A DNA stretch of 38,128 bases, from positions 1 through 38,128 of the forward strand of contig CANBCW010000016.1 of assembly GCA_947367115.1 (NCBI GenBank). The letters run 5' to 3'. The notes beneath the pieces were generated by a model. It saw only the letters and a program-made list of their open reading frames with translations. It was not told the origin of the DNA and did not search any database. This stretch comes from an uncultured Clostridia bacterium. GTDB lineage: Bacteria > Bacillota > Clostridia > Oscillospirales > Oscillospiraceae. This document shows, piece by piece, positions 7,322 through 14,650 of the stretch. Within the stretch, counting starts at the first letter, position 1. Every line of letters starts with the position of its first letter. A program made the translations under genes and the position numbers.

Positions 7322-7627
7322 TTACAGCATTGCCAGGATCTGTGCCTTGGGCTTTGCGCCGACGGATCGGTTCACGATCTTGCCGCCCTCAATCACCATC
7401 AGGGACGGAATGCTCATGATCTGATACTCGGATGCCAGCTCCGGCTCCTCGTCCACATTGATCTTGCAGACCTTGATATCCTCCCGCTCCTCCGCAATCT
7501 CATCCAGAATGGGCCCAACCATCCGGCACGGTCCGCACCAGCTTGCCCAGAAATCCAGCAGGACAGGCTTATCACTGCGGAGCACTTCCTCGTTAAAATT
7601 ATTCTTATTAATCTTGATCGCAGACAT
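7322..7627 (-). CDS. trxA: Thioredoxin
   Basis: This 101-residue protein has the complete thioredoxin fold and the active site WCGPC (FWASWCGPCRMVGPILDEIA), the KINVDEEPELASEYQIMSIPSLMVIEGG segment and the cis-proline (SIPS). It reduces protein disulfides in the cytosol and is itself reduced by the thioredoxin reductase encoded about 4 kb away. AAAGGAG lies 9 nt before the ATG. A 17-bp dyad sits 20 nt upstream of its -10 box, an activator position for Crp/Fnr proteins. The same dyad lies in front of the divergent flavodiiron gene, which implies joint control. Confidence 0.97.
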   Translation of the reverse strand: MSAIKINKNNFNEEVLRSDKPVLLDFWASWCGPCRMVGPILDEIAEEREDIKVCKINVDEEPELASEYQIMSIPSLMVIEGGKIVNRSVGAKPKAQILAML

Positions 7628-7662
7628 ATCTAAGTTCTCCTTTCATGCATTGTTGTACCCAT

Positions 7663-7668
7663 ATGATA
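7663..7668 (-). promoter_or_regulatory. trxA -10 box
   Basis: TATCAT on the minus strand, with no recognisable -35 box. The dyad at 7689-7705 ends exactly 20 nt upstream, which puts its centre near -41, as in class II activation. Confidence 0.6.
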
Positions 7669-7688
7669 CCCCATATTCGTGCACCTTT

Positions 7689-7705
7689 CCGTGATAATGT
7701 CACGG
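7689..7705. promoter_or_regulatory. Crp/Fnr-type box shared by trxA and fprA
   Basis: CCGTGATAATGTCACGG is a dyad with CCGTGA/TCACGG arms around 5 nt. The arms extend outward (CACCTTT... / ...AAAGGTG) with one extra A on the right, giving an imperfect palindrome of about 33 bp. The trxB promoter holds the same motif at the same distance. Confidence 0.75.
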
Positions 7706-7720
7706 TAAAGGTGTGCAAAT

Positions 7721-7749
7721 TTGTGTAAACTTCACCTAGCACATAAATA
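7721..7749 (+). promoter_or_regulatory. Probable fprA promoter
   Basis: TTGTGT (7721-7726), a 17-nt spacer and TAAATA (7744-7749). The shared dyad is centred at about -59, close to a class I activator position. The match to consensus is weak, in keeping with activation. Confidence 0.5.
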
Positions 7750-7764
7750 GTAAGGAGTGTAAAC

Positions 7765-8922
7765 ATGACCATTACCAATGATATTCAATACATCGGTGTC
7801 AATGACCATCAGATTGACCTGTTTGAAGGGCAGTACACCGTCCCCAACGGCATGGCCTATAATTCGTATGTCATCATGGACGAAAAGACCGCCGTCATGG
7901 ACACAGTGGATAAAAATTTCACCCAGGAATGGCTGGACGCTCTCAGCACCGCTTTGGCAGGACGCAAGCCCGATTATCTGATCGTACAGCACATGGAGCC
8001 GGATCATTCCGCCAGCATCGGTTTCTTTATGAATGCCTATCCGGAAGCCACCGTGGTGTCCTCCGCCAAGGCATTTGCCATGATGAAAAATTTCTTCGGC
8101 ACGGACTACGCCGACCGCCGCATCGTAGTGGGTGAGGGCGACACGCTGAAGCTCGGCAAGCATATCTTGACTTTTGTCACTGCCCCCATGGTTCATTGGC
8201 CTGAAGTCATCGTTACCTATGACGCATACGACAAGGTGCTGTTCTCTGCCGACGGCTTCGGCAAATTCGGCGCATTGGACGTGGAGGAGGATTGGGCCTG
8301 CGAAGCCCGCCGCTACTACATTGGAATTGTGGGTAAATACGGTGTTCCGGTACAGAGTCTGCTGAAAAAAGCGGCCGGTCTTGACATTTCCATCATTTGC
8401 CCCCTCCATGGGCCTGTTCTAACGGAAAATCTGGACTATTACATCAATTTGTACGATATCTGGTCCTCCTATCAGGTTGAAAGCGAGGGGATCGTGATCG
8501 CCTACACCTCTGTCTACGGCAACACCAAAGCCGCAGTGGAGCTGCTGGCTGAAACCCTGAAAAAGAAAGGCTGCCCGAAGGTAGTCGTTAACGATCTTGC
8601 CCGCTGCGACATGGCCGAGACTGTAGAGGATGCCTTCCGTTATGGAAAGCTGGTGCTGGCTACTACCACCTATAATGGCGATATTTTCCCCTTTATGAAG
8701 GAATTTATCCACCATCTGACGGAGCGGAATTACCAAAACCGCACCATCGGCATGATGGAGAACGGTTCCTGGGCTCCCACCGCCGCCAAAGTCATGACCA
8801 AAATGCTGGAGGGCAGCAAGAATTTGACCTTCACGGAACATAATGTCAAGATTCTCTCCGCCTTGAATGACGCCAGCCGGGCTCAGATCGCAGCCCTGGC
8901 TGATGAACTGATGAGATCATAA
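7765..8922 (+). CDS. fprA: Flavodiiron protein (FprA-type flavoprotein)
   Basis: This 385-residue protein has an N-terminal metallo-beta-lactamase-like diiron domain with HMEPDH (about residues 76-81), a second histidine in PMVHWPE, and SADGFGKFG. A later HGPVL histidine completes the iron ligands. The C-terminal flavodoxin domain begins about residue 246 with the FMN loop YTSVYGNTKAA. Flavodiiron proteins reduce O2 to water or NO to N2O in the cytosol, taking electrons from rubredoxin or similar carriers. Length and domain order are those of class A. The start is set by AAGGAG 10 nt upstream. It faces trxA across a shared regulatory dyad, and the Crp/Fnr gene lies close by, so oxygen or NO control is likely. 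Confidence 0.95.
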   Translation: MTITNDIQYIGVNDHQIDLFEGQYTVPNGMAYNSYVIMDEKTAVMDTVDKNFTQEWLDALSTALAGRKPDYLIVQHMEPDHSASIGFFMNAYPEATVVSSAKAFAMMKNFFGTDYADRRIVVGEGDTLKLGKHILTFVTAPMVHWPEVIVTYDAYDKVLFSADGFGKFGALDVEEDWACEARRYYIGIVGKYGVPVQSLLKKAAGLDISIICPLHGPVLTENLDYYINLYDIWSSYQVESEGIVIAYTSVYGNTKAAVELLAETLKKKGCPKVVVNDLARCDMAETVEDAFRYGKLVLATTTYNGDIFPFMKEFIHHLTERNYQNRTIGMMENGSWAPTAAKVMTKMLEGSKNLTFTEHNVKILSALNDASRAQIAALADELMRS

Positions 8923-9024
8923 ATCGGTAAATTGCTTTTTCGTGAAGGGATATGTTGCATTCTATTTTCCGAACAAGAACATAACCATAAAACCGTCCAT
9001 CTGAGGCAGCGGGTGGCATTTGTG

Positions 9025-9168
9025 CGCGGAGACATCTCTGGTATCGTCATTCGCCTGCCCCTGATTCCCGGTTTTAACACTGACGCGGATCGACAAGCCA
9101 GCAAACAATTGCTTTCCGAAATGGGAATTATAAAATTTGATCTCTTTACATACAAAACGCCCGGCTGA
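9025..9168 (+). pseudogene. Remnant resembling the C-terminus of a radical SAM activase
   Basis: An open stretch here translates to RGDISGIVIRLPLIPGFNTD followed by ADRQASKQLLSEMGIIKFDLFTY. The pattern VIRLPLIPGFN followed by a helix and then xFDLxxY is typical of the C-terminal part of glycyl-radical-enzyme activases of the pyruvate formate-lyase activase type. There is no start codon with a ribosome site and no CxxxCxxC cluster upstream, and only about 48 codons remain. It is therefore read as a decayed fragment. The end overlaps the terminator stem at 9155. This is recognition by eye and a homology search could overturn it. Confidence 0.45.
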
Positions 9169-9179
9169 GCCGGGCGTTT
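9155..9179. terminator. Bidirectional terminator
   Basis: AAACGCCCGGC / GCCGGGCGTTT is an 11-bp perfect stem with a TGA loop, between fprA and the convergent VWA gene. Confidence 0.85.
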
Positions 9180-9180
9180 C

Positions 9181-10446
9181 TTATGTGATGGTCAATCTGC
9201 GGCAGGCTGCCGCCAGCGCGTTCAGGGTATTGCAGCAAACCATGGAACAGACCGTTGAAAACGCCTGTACGCTGCGGATATGCTGCCAATGCCCCTGCGG
9301 GATCGGATTGAGCCACAGCACCCGGCCGGACAAGCGTTTCGCCTCCTGCAGCGCTGCCAAAGCTCTGGGCTGGTCGATGGTCTTGGTATCGGACAAGATC
9401 AGCAGCGTGGTAGATGTGTTTAGTGCCGCGGGCTTGGCCGCACACAGCTTTTCCAGCGCGCTGCCCAGATCCGTTCCCTTGCCGTAAATGCCACATTTGC
9501 GCACATGATCCCGGAACAGATCCATATTTTGCAGACTAAAGGCATCCGCTTCGTACATCTCCTCCGAAAACAGGAACACCCGCGAGCTCTCCGATACCTG
9601 ATTGATGGATTGGATGAACCGCAGTGCAAACTCCGAAAACTGCACCATAGAGCCGGAAACGTCGCACAGCAGCACCAAATGCTTGCGGCGGTTCCGTTTT
9701 TTCTTATATTTCAGTCGGTACAAACTGCCGCCGGTCTCCAACCCTTTGCGGATGGTACGGCGAAAATCCAGCTTTCCGCTGTGTCCCGCCCTGCCGCGCT
9801 TGGCGGTCAGCTCCCCATTGATCTGCCGTGAGATGGTCTGGATGATGGAAATGGCCTTCGGGATCTCCACATCTCTGAATTGGGAAATATCCCGAAACAG
9901 CAGCCCCAGCTCCGGATCCGTGGCCTCGCCGCCCACGGCCGCGTCCTCCAGGAGCATTTGCTGCTCCAGCAGCGTCTTGGCAAAGACGGAGTGTATGAAA
10001 TTGCTGTACAGCTCCGGATTACGCTCCGCGGAGTCACGGTAGCGATCCATAAACCGCCGCAGCTTATCGCGGGCTTCCTCCGGCATGGCGGCATAGGTAT
10101 CCAACTGATCCTGATTCAGATCCACCGAATCCAGCTCCTGCTCCGCCTCCTGGCGAGCCTGCTCCATCTGCCGCTCCTGCTCCATCTGCTTCTGTGCCTG
10201 GGCGCGCATGGCTTCTTCGGAGATAAAGAACCCATCAAACACTCGATCAAAGGTGATCTGCTCCTCCCGGGATTTGGCATAGACCGTCCGCAGAGCGGTC
10301 TTGACCTGCTCCCGGTCGGCAAAACCCAATTCCGTAAGGATGCGCGCCGCGTCGGCCGTTTCCTTTGGGCTGATGGGCAGGCCGTCCAGCCGCAGCATTC
10401 TGGAGAAATAGGACAGCTTCTCCAGATACACATCCGGATCAGTCAT
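9181..10446 (-). CDS. VWA domain protein, CoxE-like
   Basis: About 421 residues. The first third is helical with a highly charged coiled-coil-like segment rich in Q, E and R (AQAQKQMEQERQMEQARQEA). The C-terminal half is a von Willebrand factor A domain with the MIDAS motif DVSGSM (residues 262-267), a threonine in YGKGTDLGSAL and SDTKT. This is the CoxE-like VWA family, which works with MoxR-type AAA+ ATPases, often in metal-centre insertion or complex maturation. The ATG at 10446 is chosen because GGAGG lies 8 nt upstream and it overlaps the end of the moxR gene by 8 nt, which implies translational coupling. The client protein is not visible in the window. Confidence 0.88.
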   Translation of the reverse strand: MTDPDVYLEKLSYFSRMLRLDGLPISPKETADAARILTELGFADREQVKTALRTVYAKSREEQITFDRVFDGFFISEEAMRAQAQKQMEQERQMEQARQEAEQELDSVDLNQDQLDTYAAMPEEARDKLRRFMDRYRDSAERNPELYSNFIHSVFAKTLLEQQMLLEDAAVGGEATDPELGLLFRDISQFRDVEIPKAISIIQTISRQINGELTAKRGRAGHSGKLDFRRTIRKGLETGGSLYRLKYKKKRNRRKHLVLLCDVSGSMVQFSEFALRFIQSINQVSESSRVFLFSEEMYEADAFSLQNMDLFRDHVRKCGIYGKGTDLGSALEKLCAAKPAALNTSTTLLILSDTKTIDQPRALAALQEAKRLSGRVLWLNPIPQGHWQHIRSVQAFSTVCSMVCCNTLNALAAACRRLTIT

Positions 10447-11344
10447 GGTGATGTCCTCCGCAATTGCCGTCATAGCCACATTCGTGATGATGGTGTTCAC
10501 CCGGCTCCATTTCTTCCAGGACGGCGATATCCTCGCTGTTTTTCAGTATGAAGCCAGCCGTCTGCCGCAGAGCATCAGGAGTCAGCTCCCGGATGCCAAG
10601 CGCGTCCAGCGCCGCGGCCCAATCCAGCGTTTCCGCGATGGAGGGCTTTTTCAGAATGGCTTCACTGGCACGGAGCTTCTGCACCGCTACCGCCACCTGG
10701 GCGCACAAACGGTCATCCACATGGGGCAGCTTTGCCCGCAGGATCGCCAGCTCTTTTTCCATATCCGGATATTGGATGTACAGGTACGCACAGCGCCGCC
10801 GCAGGGCTTCCGAAAGAGGCCGGGCTCGGTTAGAAGTCAGCACGACGAAGGGCACGGATCTTGCCCGGATCGTGCCAACCTCCGGGATGGATACCTGCAT
10901 TTCACTGAGCAGTTCCAAAAGGAATGCTTCAAATTCCTCATCCGCCTTGTCGATCTCATCAATCAGTAGCACCACCGGCTTTTCAGAGCGGATGGACTTC
11001 AGCAGCGGACGCTCCAGGAGATACTCGTCACGAAACAAATCTTTTGTCAGCTCTTTGCTGTCTTTGCTGCCCATATTCACCTGTATGGACAAAAGCTGCT
11101 TCTGATAATTCCACTCATACAGAGCCTTGCTTTCGTCCAGCCCTTCATAGCATTGCAGCCGCACCAGATCCCGATCCAATGCGGAGGCCATAACCTTGGC
11201 GATCTCGGTCTTGCCAACACCTGCCGCGCCCTCAATGAGCAGCGGGCGGCCCAATTGCAGCGCCACCGACAAGACGGTAGCCAACGTATCATCATAAACA
11301 TAATGGGCTTCGTCCATTTTTTGCTTCAACGTTTTCAAATCCAT
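10439..11344 (-). CDS. MoxR-family AAA+ ATPase with His/Cys-rich tail
   Basis: This 301-residue protein has Walker A GAAGVGKT (residues 39-46), Walker B VVLLIDEIDKAD, sensor-like TSNRARPLSEALRRRC, and the lid domain of MoxR ATPases. These act as chaperones in the cytosol, usually with a VWA partner, and here the partner is encoded next with overlapping ends. The C-terminus ends in EHHHHECGYDGNCGGHHHD, with seven histidines and two cysteines in 19 residues. This tail is unusual for MoxR and suggests binding of nickel, zinc, iron or another metal. It lies 43 nt after trxB in the same direction, so the pair is probably transcribed with trxB under the same redox-type box. GAGAGGTG precedes the ATG. 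Confidence 0.92.
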   Translation of the reverse strand: MDLKTLKQKMDEAHYVYDDTLATVLSVALQLGRPLLIEGAAGVGKTEIAKVMASALDRDLVRLQCYEGLDESKALYEWNYQKQLLSIQVNMGSKDSKELTKDLFRDEYLLERPLLKSIRSEKPVVLLIDEIDKADEEFEAFLLELLSEMQVSIPEVGTIRARSVPFVVLTSNRARPLSEALRRRCAYLYIQYPDMEKELAILRAKLPHVDDRLCAQVAVAVQKLRASEAILKKPSIAETLDWAAALDALGIRELTPDALRQTAGFILKNSEDIAVLEEMEPGEHHHHECGYDGNCGGHHHD

Positions 11345-11387
11345 TGCACTTCACCTCTCGACTATTTCTGTCATTATATCGAAACGA

Positions 11388-12326
11388 TCACATCTTTTCA
11401 ATACCAGCCAGATATTCCTGCGCAAAATGAGCCGCTGCGGCACCGTCGGCAACCGCTGTTACGATCTGACGCACCGCTTTAGCGCGCACATCACCTACAG
11501 CATAAACTCCGGGAATATTGGTACAGGTGGTCTCATCCGCAGCCACATAGCCTCTCTGATCCAGCGTAAGCTGCCCCTGCACCAACGCTGTCGTGGGCTC
11601 TCGCCCGATACTGACGAATACGCCATCGCATTCCACGACGCGTTCTTCTCCGGTATTCACATTCCGCAGCCGCACGCCGGTCAAGCGTTCCTCCCGGATC
11701 AGTTCGACCACCGCGCTGTTCCAATCATATTCCACATTGTCCGCGTTTTCCAGCGGCTGAATGCTGGCCTTGTCGGCTCGCAGCGTGTCACGGCGGTGTA
11801 CCAAAATGACCTTCTTCGCCAATTTTGACAACACGCTCGCTTCCCCGGCCGCGCTGTTTCCGCCGCCTACGACCACCACAGTCTTTCCGCGATAGAACAT
11901 GCCGTCACAGGCAGCACAGTAATGGACTCCCCTGCCGGTCAGTTCCTTTTCCGCAGCCAACCCCAGCGTTCTGGGCTCCGCCCCGGTAGAAAATACAATC
12001 GTTTTTCCGCAAAAGCTGCCCTCGCTGGTGTTAACCGTCTTGATCTGCGGCTTCAGGTTCAGAGAACGAACCTCCGCAAATATCGTCCGCACACCAAAGC
12101 GCTGCGCGCCCTGCTGCATTTTCTGTCCAAGTTCAAATCCATCAATGCCGTTTTCAAAACCGGGATAGTTGTCGATCTGATGGGTCAGCGCCATCTGTCC
12201 GCCTGCAGAAAGGCGTTCCAAAACCAAAACATCCATCCCCGAACGGGCACCATACATTGCTGCCGTAAATCCCCCGGGGCCACCCCCGATCACGATCATA
12301 TCATAAATCTTTTGTTCTGCACTCAT
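11388..12326 (-). CDS. trxB: Thioredoxin-disulfide reductase
   Basis: A 312-residue flavoprotein with the FAD-binding GGGPGG (residues 14-19), the redox-active CAACDG motif in place of the usual CATCDG, the NADPH-binding VVVGGGNSAAGEA segment with HRRD, and the C-terminal GVYAVGDVRAK FAD motif. It transfers electrons from NADPH to thioredoxin. The open frame extends further upstream, but the ATG at 12326 has GGGAG close by and fits the family length. It is the first gene of a probable trxB-moxR-VWA operon. Its promoter has a TATACT -10 box with a dyad 20 nt upstream, identical in layout to trxA. Confidence 0.96.
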   Translation of the reverse strand: MSAEQKIYDMIVIGGGPGGFTAAMYGARSGMDVLVLERLSAGGQMALTHQIDNYPGFENGIDGFELGQKMQQGAQRFGVRTIFAEVRSLNLKPQIKTVNTSEGSFCGKTIVFSTGAEPRTLGLAAEKELTGRGVHYCAACDGMFYRGKTVVVVGGGNSAAGEASVLSKLAKKVILVHRRDTLRADKASIQPLENADNVEYDWNSAVVELIREERLTGVRLRNVNTGEERVVECDGVFVSIGREPTTALVQGQLTLDQRGYVAADETTCTNIPGVYAVGDVRAKAVRQIVTAVADGAAAAHFAQEYLAGIEKM

Positions 12327-12350
12327 GGACTCCCACTCCCTTTTTTCTTT

Positions 12351-12393
12351 AGTATATCCATTGCCGCCCAAAGCTTCCGTGACAATATCACCC
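12351..12393 (-). promoter_or_regulatory. trxB promoter with Crp/Fnr-type box
   Basis: The -10 box is TATACT (12351-12356, minus strand). The dyad at 12377-12393 reads GGGTGATATTGTCACGG on the minus strand, against CCGTGACATTATCACGG at trxA. In both, 20 nt separate dyad and -10 box and no -35 consensus is present. Confidence 0.72.
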
Positions 12394-12406
12394 TTTAAGA
12401 AAGCCC

Positions 12407-12434
12407 TTGCAATCGTGCCGATTTATGATAGAAT
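12407..12434 (+). promoter_or_regulatory. Promoter of the branching enzyme gene
   Basis: TTGCAA (12407-12412), a 16-nt spacer and TAGAAT (12429-12434). Confidence 0.65.
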
Positions 12435-12477
12435 AAAAGATGGAATATACCGAAATCTATAGATGGGAGTGAACCTT

Positions 12478-14490
12478 ATGTACAAGATTCTTGAATTGAA
12501 CCCCGTACTGCAGTGGCATTCCGGAGACATTGATCTGCGTATGCACCTGTACAACGAAACAAAATCCCGCCTGCTCCCTCACGGCGGTACTCTGAACGAT
12601 TTTGCCAACGGACATGAATATTACGGCATCCACCGTGTAGATGGCGGCTGGGTCTACCGTGAGTGGGCTCCCAGCGCCTATCAGCTCTATCTGACCGGCG
12701 ACTTCAACGGCTGGAACTGGACGAGCCACCCGCTGAAAAATCTAGGCAATGGCAGCTGGGAGCTGTTCCTGGAGGGTGAGAACGCCCTGTGGGAAGGCTG
12801 CAAAGTCAAGACCATCGTAGATGCCAACTTGATACGCACCGAGCATATCCCCCTCTACGCCCGCCGTGTGGTGCAGGATCCCGGCACGATCACCTGGTGT
12901 GCCGAGGTCACGGACGACCGCAAGGAATTCCCTTGGACCGATGCCGGCTTCAAGGGCGAGGAGACGCTGTACATCTATGAAGCGCATGTGGGCATGGCAC
13001 AGGAGGAAGGTAAGGTCGGCTCTTACTACGACTTTGCCGAATATGTCCTGCCCCGGGTCAAAAATGCCGGTTACAACACCATTCAGCTCATGGCTATCAT
13101 GGAGCATCCCTACTACGGCTCCTTCGGCTATCAGGTCTCCAGCTTCTTCGCCGCGTCCAGCTGGTTCGGCAAGCGAGAAGATCTGAAATATCTGATCAAT
13201 AAGGCGCATGAAATGGGCATTCGGGTACTGCTGGACGTGGTTCATTCCCACGCTGTCAGCAACTACGCCGAGGGCATCAACATGTTCGACGGTACCACCT
13301 GGCAGTTCTTCCATGACGGCGGCAAGGGTGACCATCCCGCATGGGGCACCAAGTGCTTCAACTATGGTAAGGACGAGGTCATCCACTTCCTGCTGTCCAA
13401 CCTGAAGTTCTGGATGACCGAGTACCACTTTGACGGTTTCCGCTTCGATGGTGTCACCTCTATGCTGTACCATGATCACGGTCTCGGCACCAACTTTGAC
13501 CACAATGAAAAATATTTCTCCGTCAACACCCATGTGGAGGCTATCACCTACCTGCAGCTTGCCAATGAGCTGATTCGCCAGGTCAATCCAAACGCTATCA
13601 CCATCGCTGAGGATATGTCCGGTATGCCCGGCATGTGCCTGCCCATTGAGGATGGCGGCATCGGCTTTGACTACCGCCTGGGCATGGGTCTGCCGGATAT
13701 GTGGGTGCGCACTGTCAAGGAAGTGTCCGACGAATGGTGGAACATCCGCCAGATGTGGAACGATATGTGCCTGCGCCGCCCCGGTGAGAACACCGTAGCT
13801 TATGTAGAGAGCCATGATCAGGCGCTGGTAGGCGATCAGACTATGATTTTCCGGCTTGCCGGTGCCAGCATGTACACCGACATGCGCAAGGAATGCCACA
13901 ACGCCCATATTGACCGGGCCATTGCCCTGCACAAGATGATCCGCCTGTTCACCCTGGCCGGCGGTGGCGAGGCGTACCTGAACTTCATGGGTAATGAATT
14001 TGGTCATCCCGAATGGATCGACTTCCCCCGGGAGGGCAACGGCTGGAGCTTCCACTACTGCCGCCGCCAGTGGAGCCTGCAGGATAACTGCGAGCTAAAG
14101 TATCAGTATTTGGGCGAATTTGACCGTGACATGGTGAACCTGACCAAGAGCGTCAATCTGTTCAGCCAGCGTTACGGCAACCAGCACATGATGAATGATG
14201 AGCAGAAATGCATTGCTTTCTCCCGGAAGGGGCTGCTGTTCGCCTTCAACTTCCACCCCACCTGGTCTCAGGGTGCCCTGCGCATTCCTGTCCAAAAGGG
14301 CACATATTTTGATGTCGCCTTCACCAGTGATGACTGGAAGTATGGCGGATGGGGTCAGATTCCTCACATGACCTATGAATCGCAGGAAGATCCCAACAAC
14401 CCCGGCGAATACTTTATCGAGATGCACCTGCCCTGCCGCACCTGCGCGGTGCTGCGGGAGCATTTCCTGCCCCAGAGCGAGGAAGAATAA
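12478..14490 (+). CDS. glgB: 1,4-alpha-glucan branching enzyme, eukaryote-like GH13_8 type
   Basis: A 670-residue cytosolic enzyme that makes alpha-1,6 branches in glycogen. The N-terminal CBM48-like domain (VYREWAPSAYQLYLTGDFNGWNW) is followed by the GH13 barrel, with the nucleophile Asp in FRFDGVTSM (about residue 324), the acid Glu in IAEDMSGMPG (about 378) and a third Asp in VESHDQALVGD. Segments such as EAHVGMAQEEGKVGSY, GVTSMLYHDHGLG and GNEFGHPEWIDFPREGN are hallmarks of the plant/animal-like GH13_8 subfamily, rather than the usual bacterial GH13_9 GlgB. A start at 12463 is possible, but GGGAGTG is spaced for the ATG at 12478. It faces trxB and ends at a structured 3' region. Confidence 0.93.
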   Translation: MYKILELNPVLQWHSGDIDLRMHLYNETKSRLLPHGGTLNDFANGHEYYGIHRVDGGWVYREWAPSAYQLYLTGDFNGWNWTSHPLKNLGNGSWELFLEGENALWEGCKVKTIVDANLIRTEHIPLYARRVVQDPGTITWCAEVTDDRKEFPWTDAGFKGEETLYIYEAHVGMAQEEGKVGSYYDFAEYVLPRVKNAGYNTIQLMAIMEHPYYGSFGYQVSSFFAASSWFGKREDLKYLINKAHEMGIRVLLDVVHSHAVSNYAEGINMFDGTTWQFFHDGGKGDHPAWGTKCFNYGKDEVIHFLLSNLKFWMTEYHFDGFRFDGVTSMLYHDHGLGTNFDHNEKYFSVNTHVEAITYLQLANELIRQVNPNAITIAEDMSGMPGMCLPIEDGGIGFDYRLGMGLPDMWVRTVKEVSDEWWNIRQMWNDMCLRRPGENTVAYVESHDQALVGDQTMIFRLAGASMYTDMRKECHNAHIDRAIALHKMIRLFTLAGGGEAYLNFMGNEFGHPEWIDFPREGNGWSFHYCRRQWSLQDNCELKYQYLGEFDRDMVNLTKSVNLFSQRYGNQHMMNDEQKCIAFSRKGLLFAFNFHPTWSQGALRIPVQKGTYFDVAFTSDDWKYGGWGQIPHMTYESQEDPNNPGEYFIEMHLPCRTCAVLREHFLPQSEEE

Positions 14491-14515
14491 AAAAACGTAA
14501 CGCGGCTCAGTGATA

Positions 14516-14568
14516 TGATCCCCCTAAATCGACTTTGGAATTTTCCACGGTCTGCTTTAGGGGGATCA
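14516..14568. repeat. 13-bp perfect inverted repeat with inner hairpin
   Basis: TGATCCCCCTAAA (14516-14528) and TTTAGGGGGATCA (14556-14568) are perfect complements around a 27-nt loop. The loop itself holds TGGAA/TTCCA. No T-tract follows, so this is not an ordinary terminator, and one lies 38 nt further on. Confidence 0.7.
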
Positions 14569-14605
14569 ATTCATGCACGAAGCAGCGCTGTTTTATTCTG
14601 CAAAA

Positions 14606-14639
14606 AAATTCCCTCAGACCCGAAGGTCTGAGGGAATTT
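14606..14639. terminator. Strong bidirectional terminator
   Basis: AAATTCCCTCAGACC / GGTCTGAGGGAATTT is a 15-bp perfect stem. The loop reads TTCG on the minus strand, where seven T residues follow. It serves the convergent branching enzyme and starch-binding protein genes. Confidence 0.9.
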
Positions 14640-14650
14640 AAAATAGCAAA

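Noticed and set aside
7723..7735. A second GTG-N6-TCAC-like half-dyad in front of fprA
   Set aside because: Only one arm matches the trxA/trxB motif well, and it overlaps the -35 box. This is too weak to call a site.
12377..12393. Control of the branching enzyme by the dyad upstream of trxB
   Set aside because: The branching enzyme has a near-consensus promoter of its own and there is no functional reason to link it. Spacing fits only trxB.
12742..14055. 437-codon minus-strand open frame
   Set aside because: It is antisense to the branching enzyme, whose catalytic motifs are clear on the plus strand.
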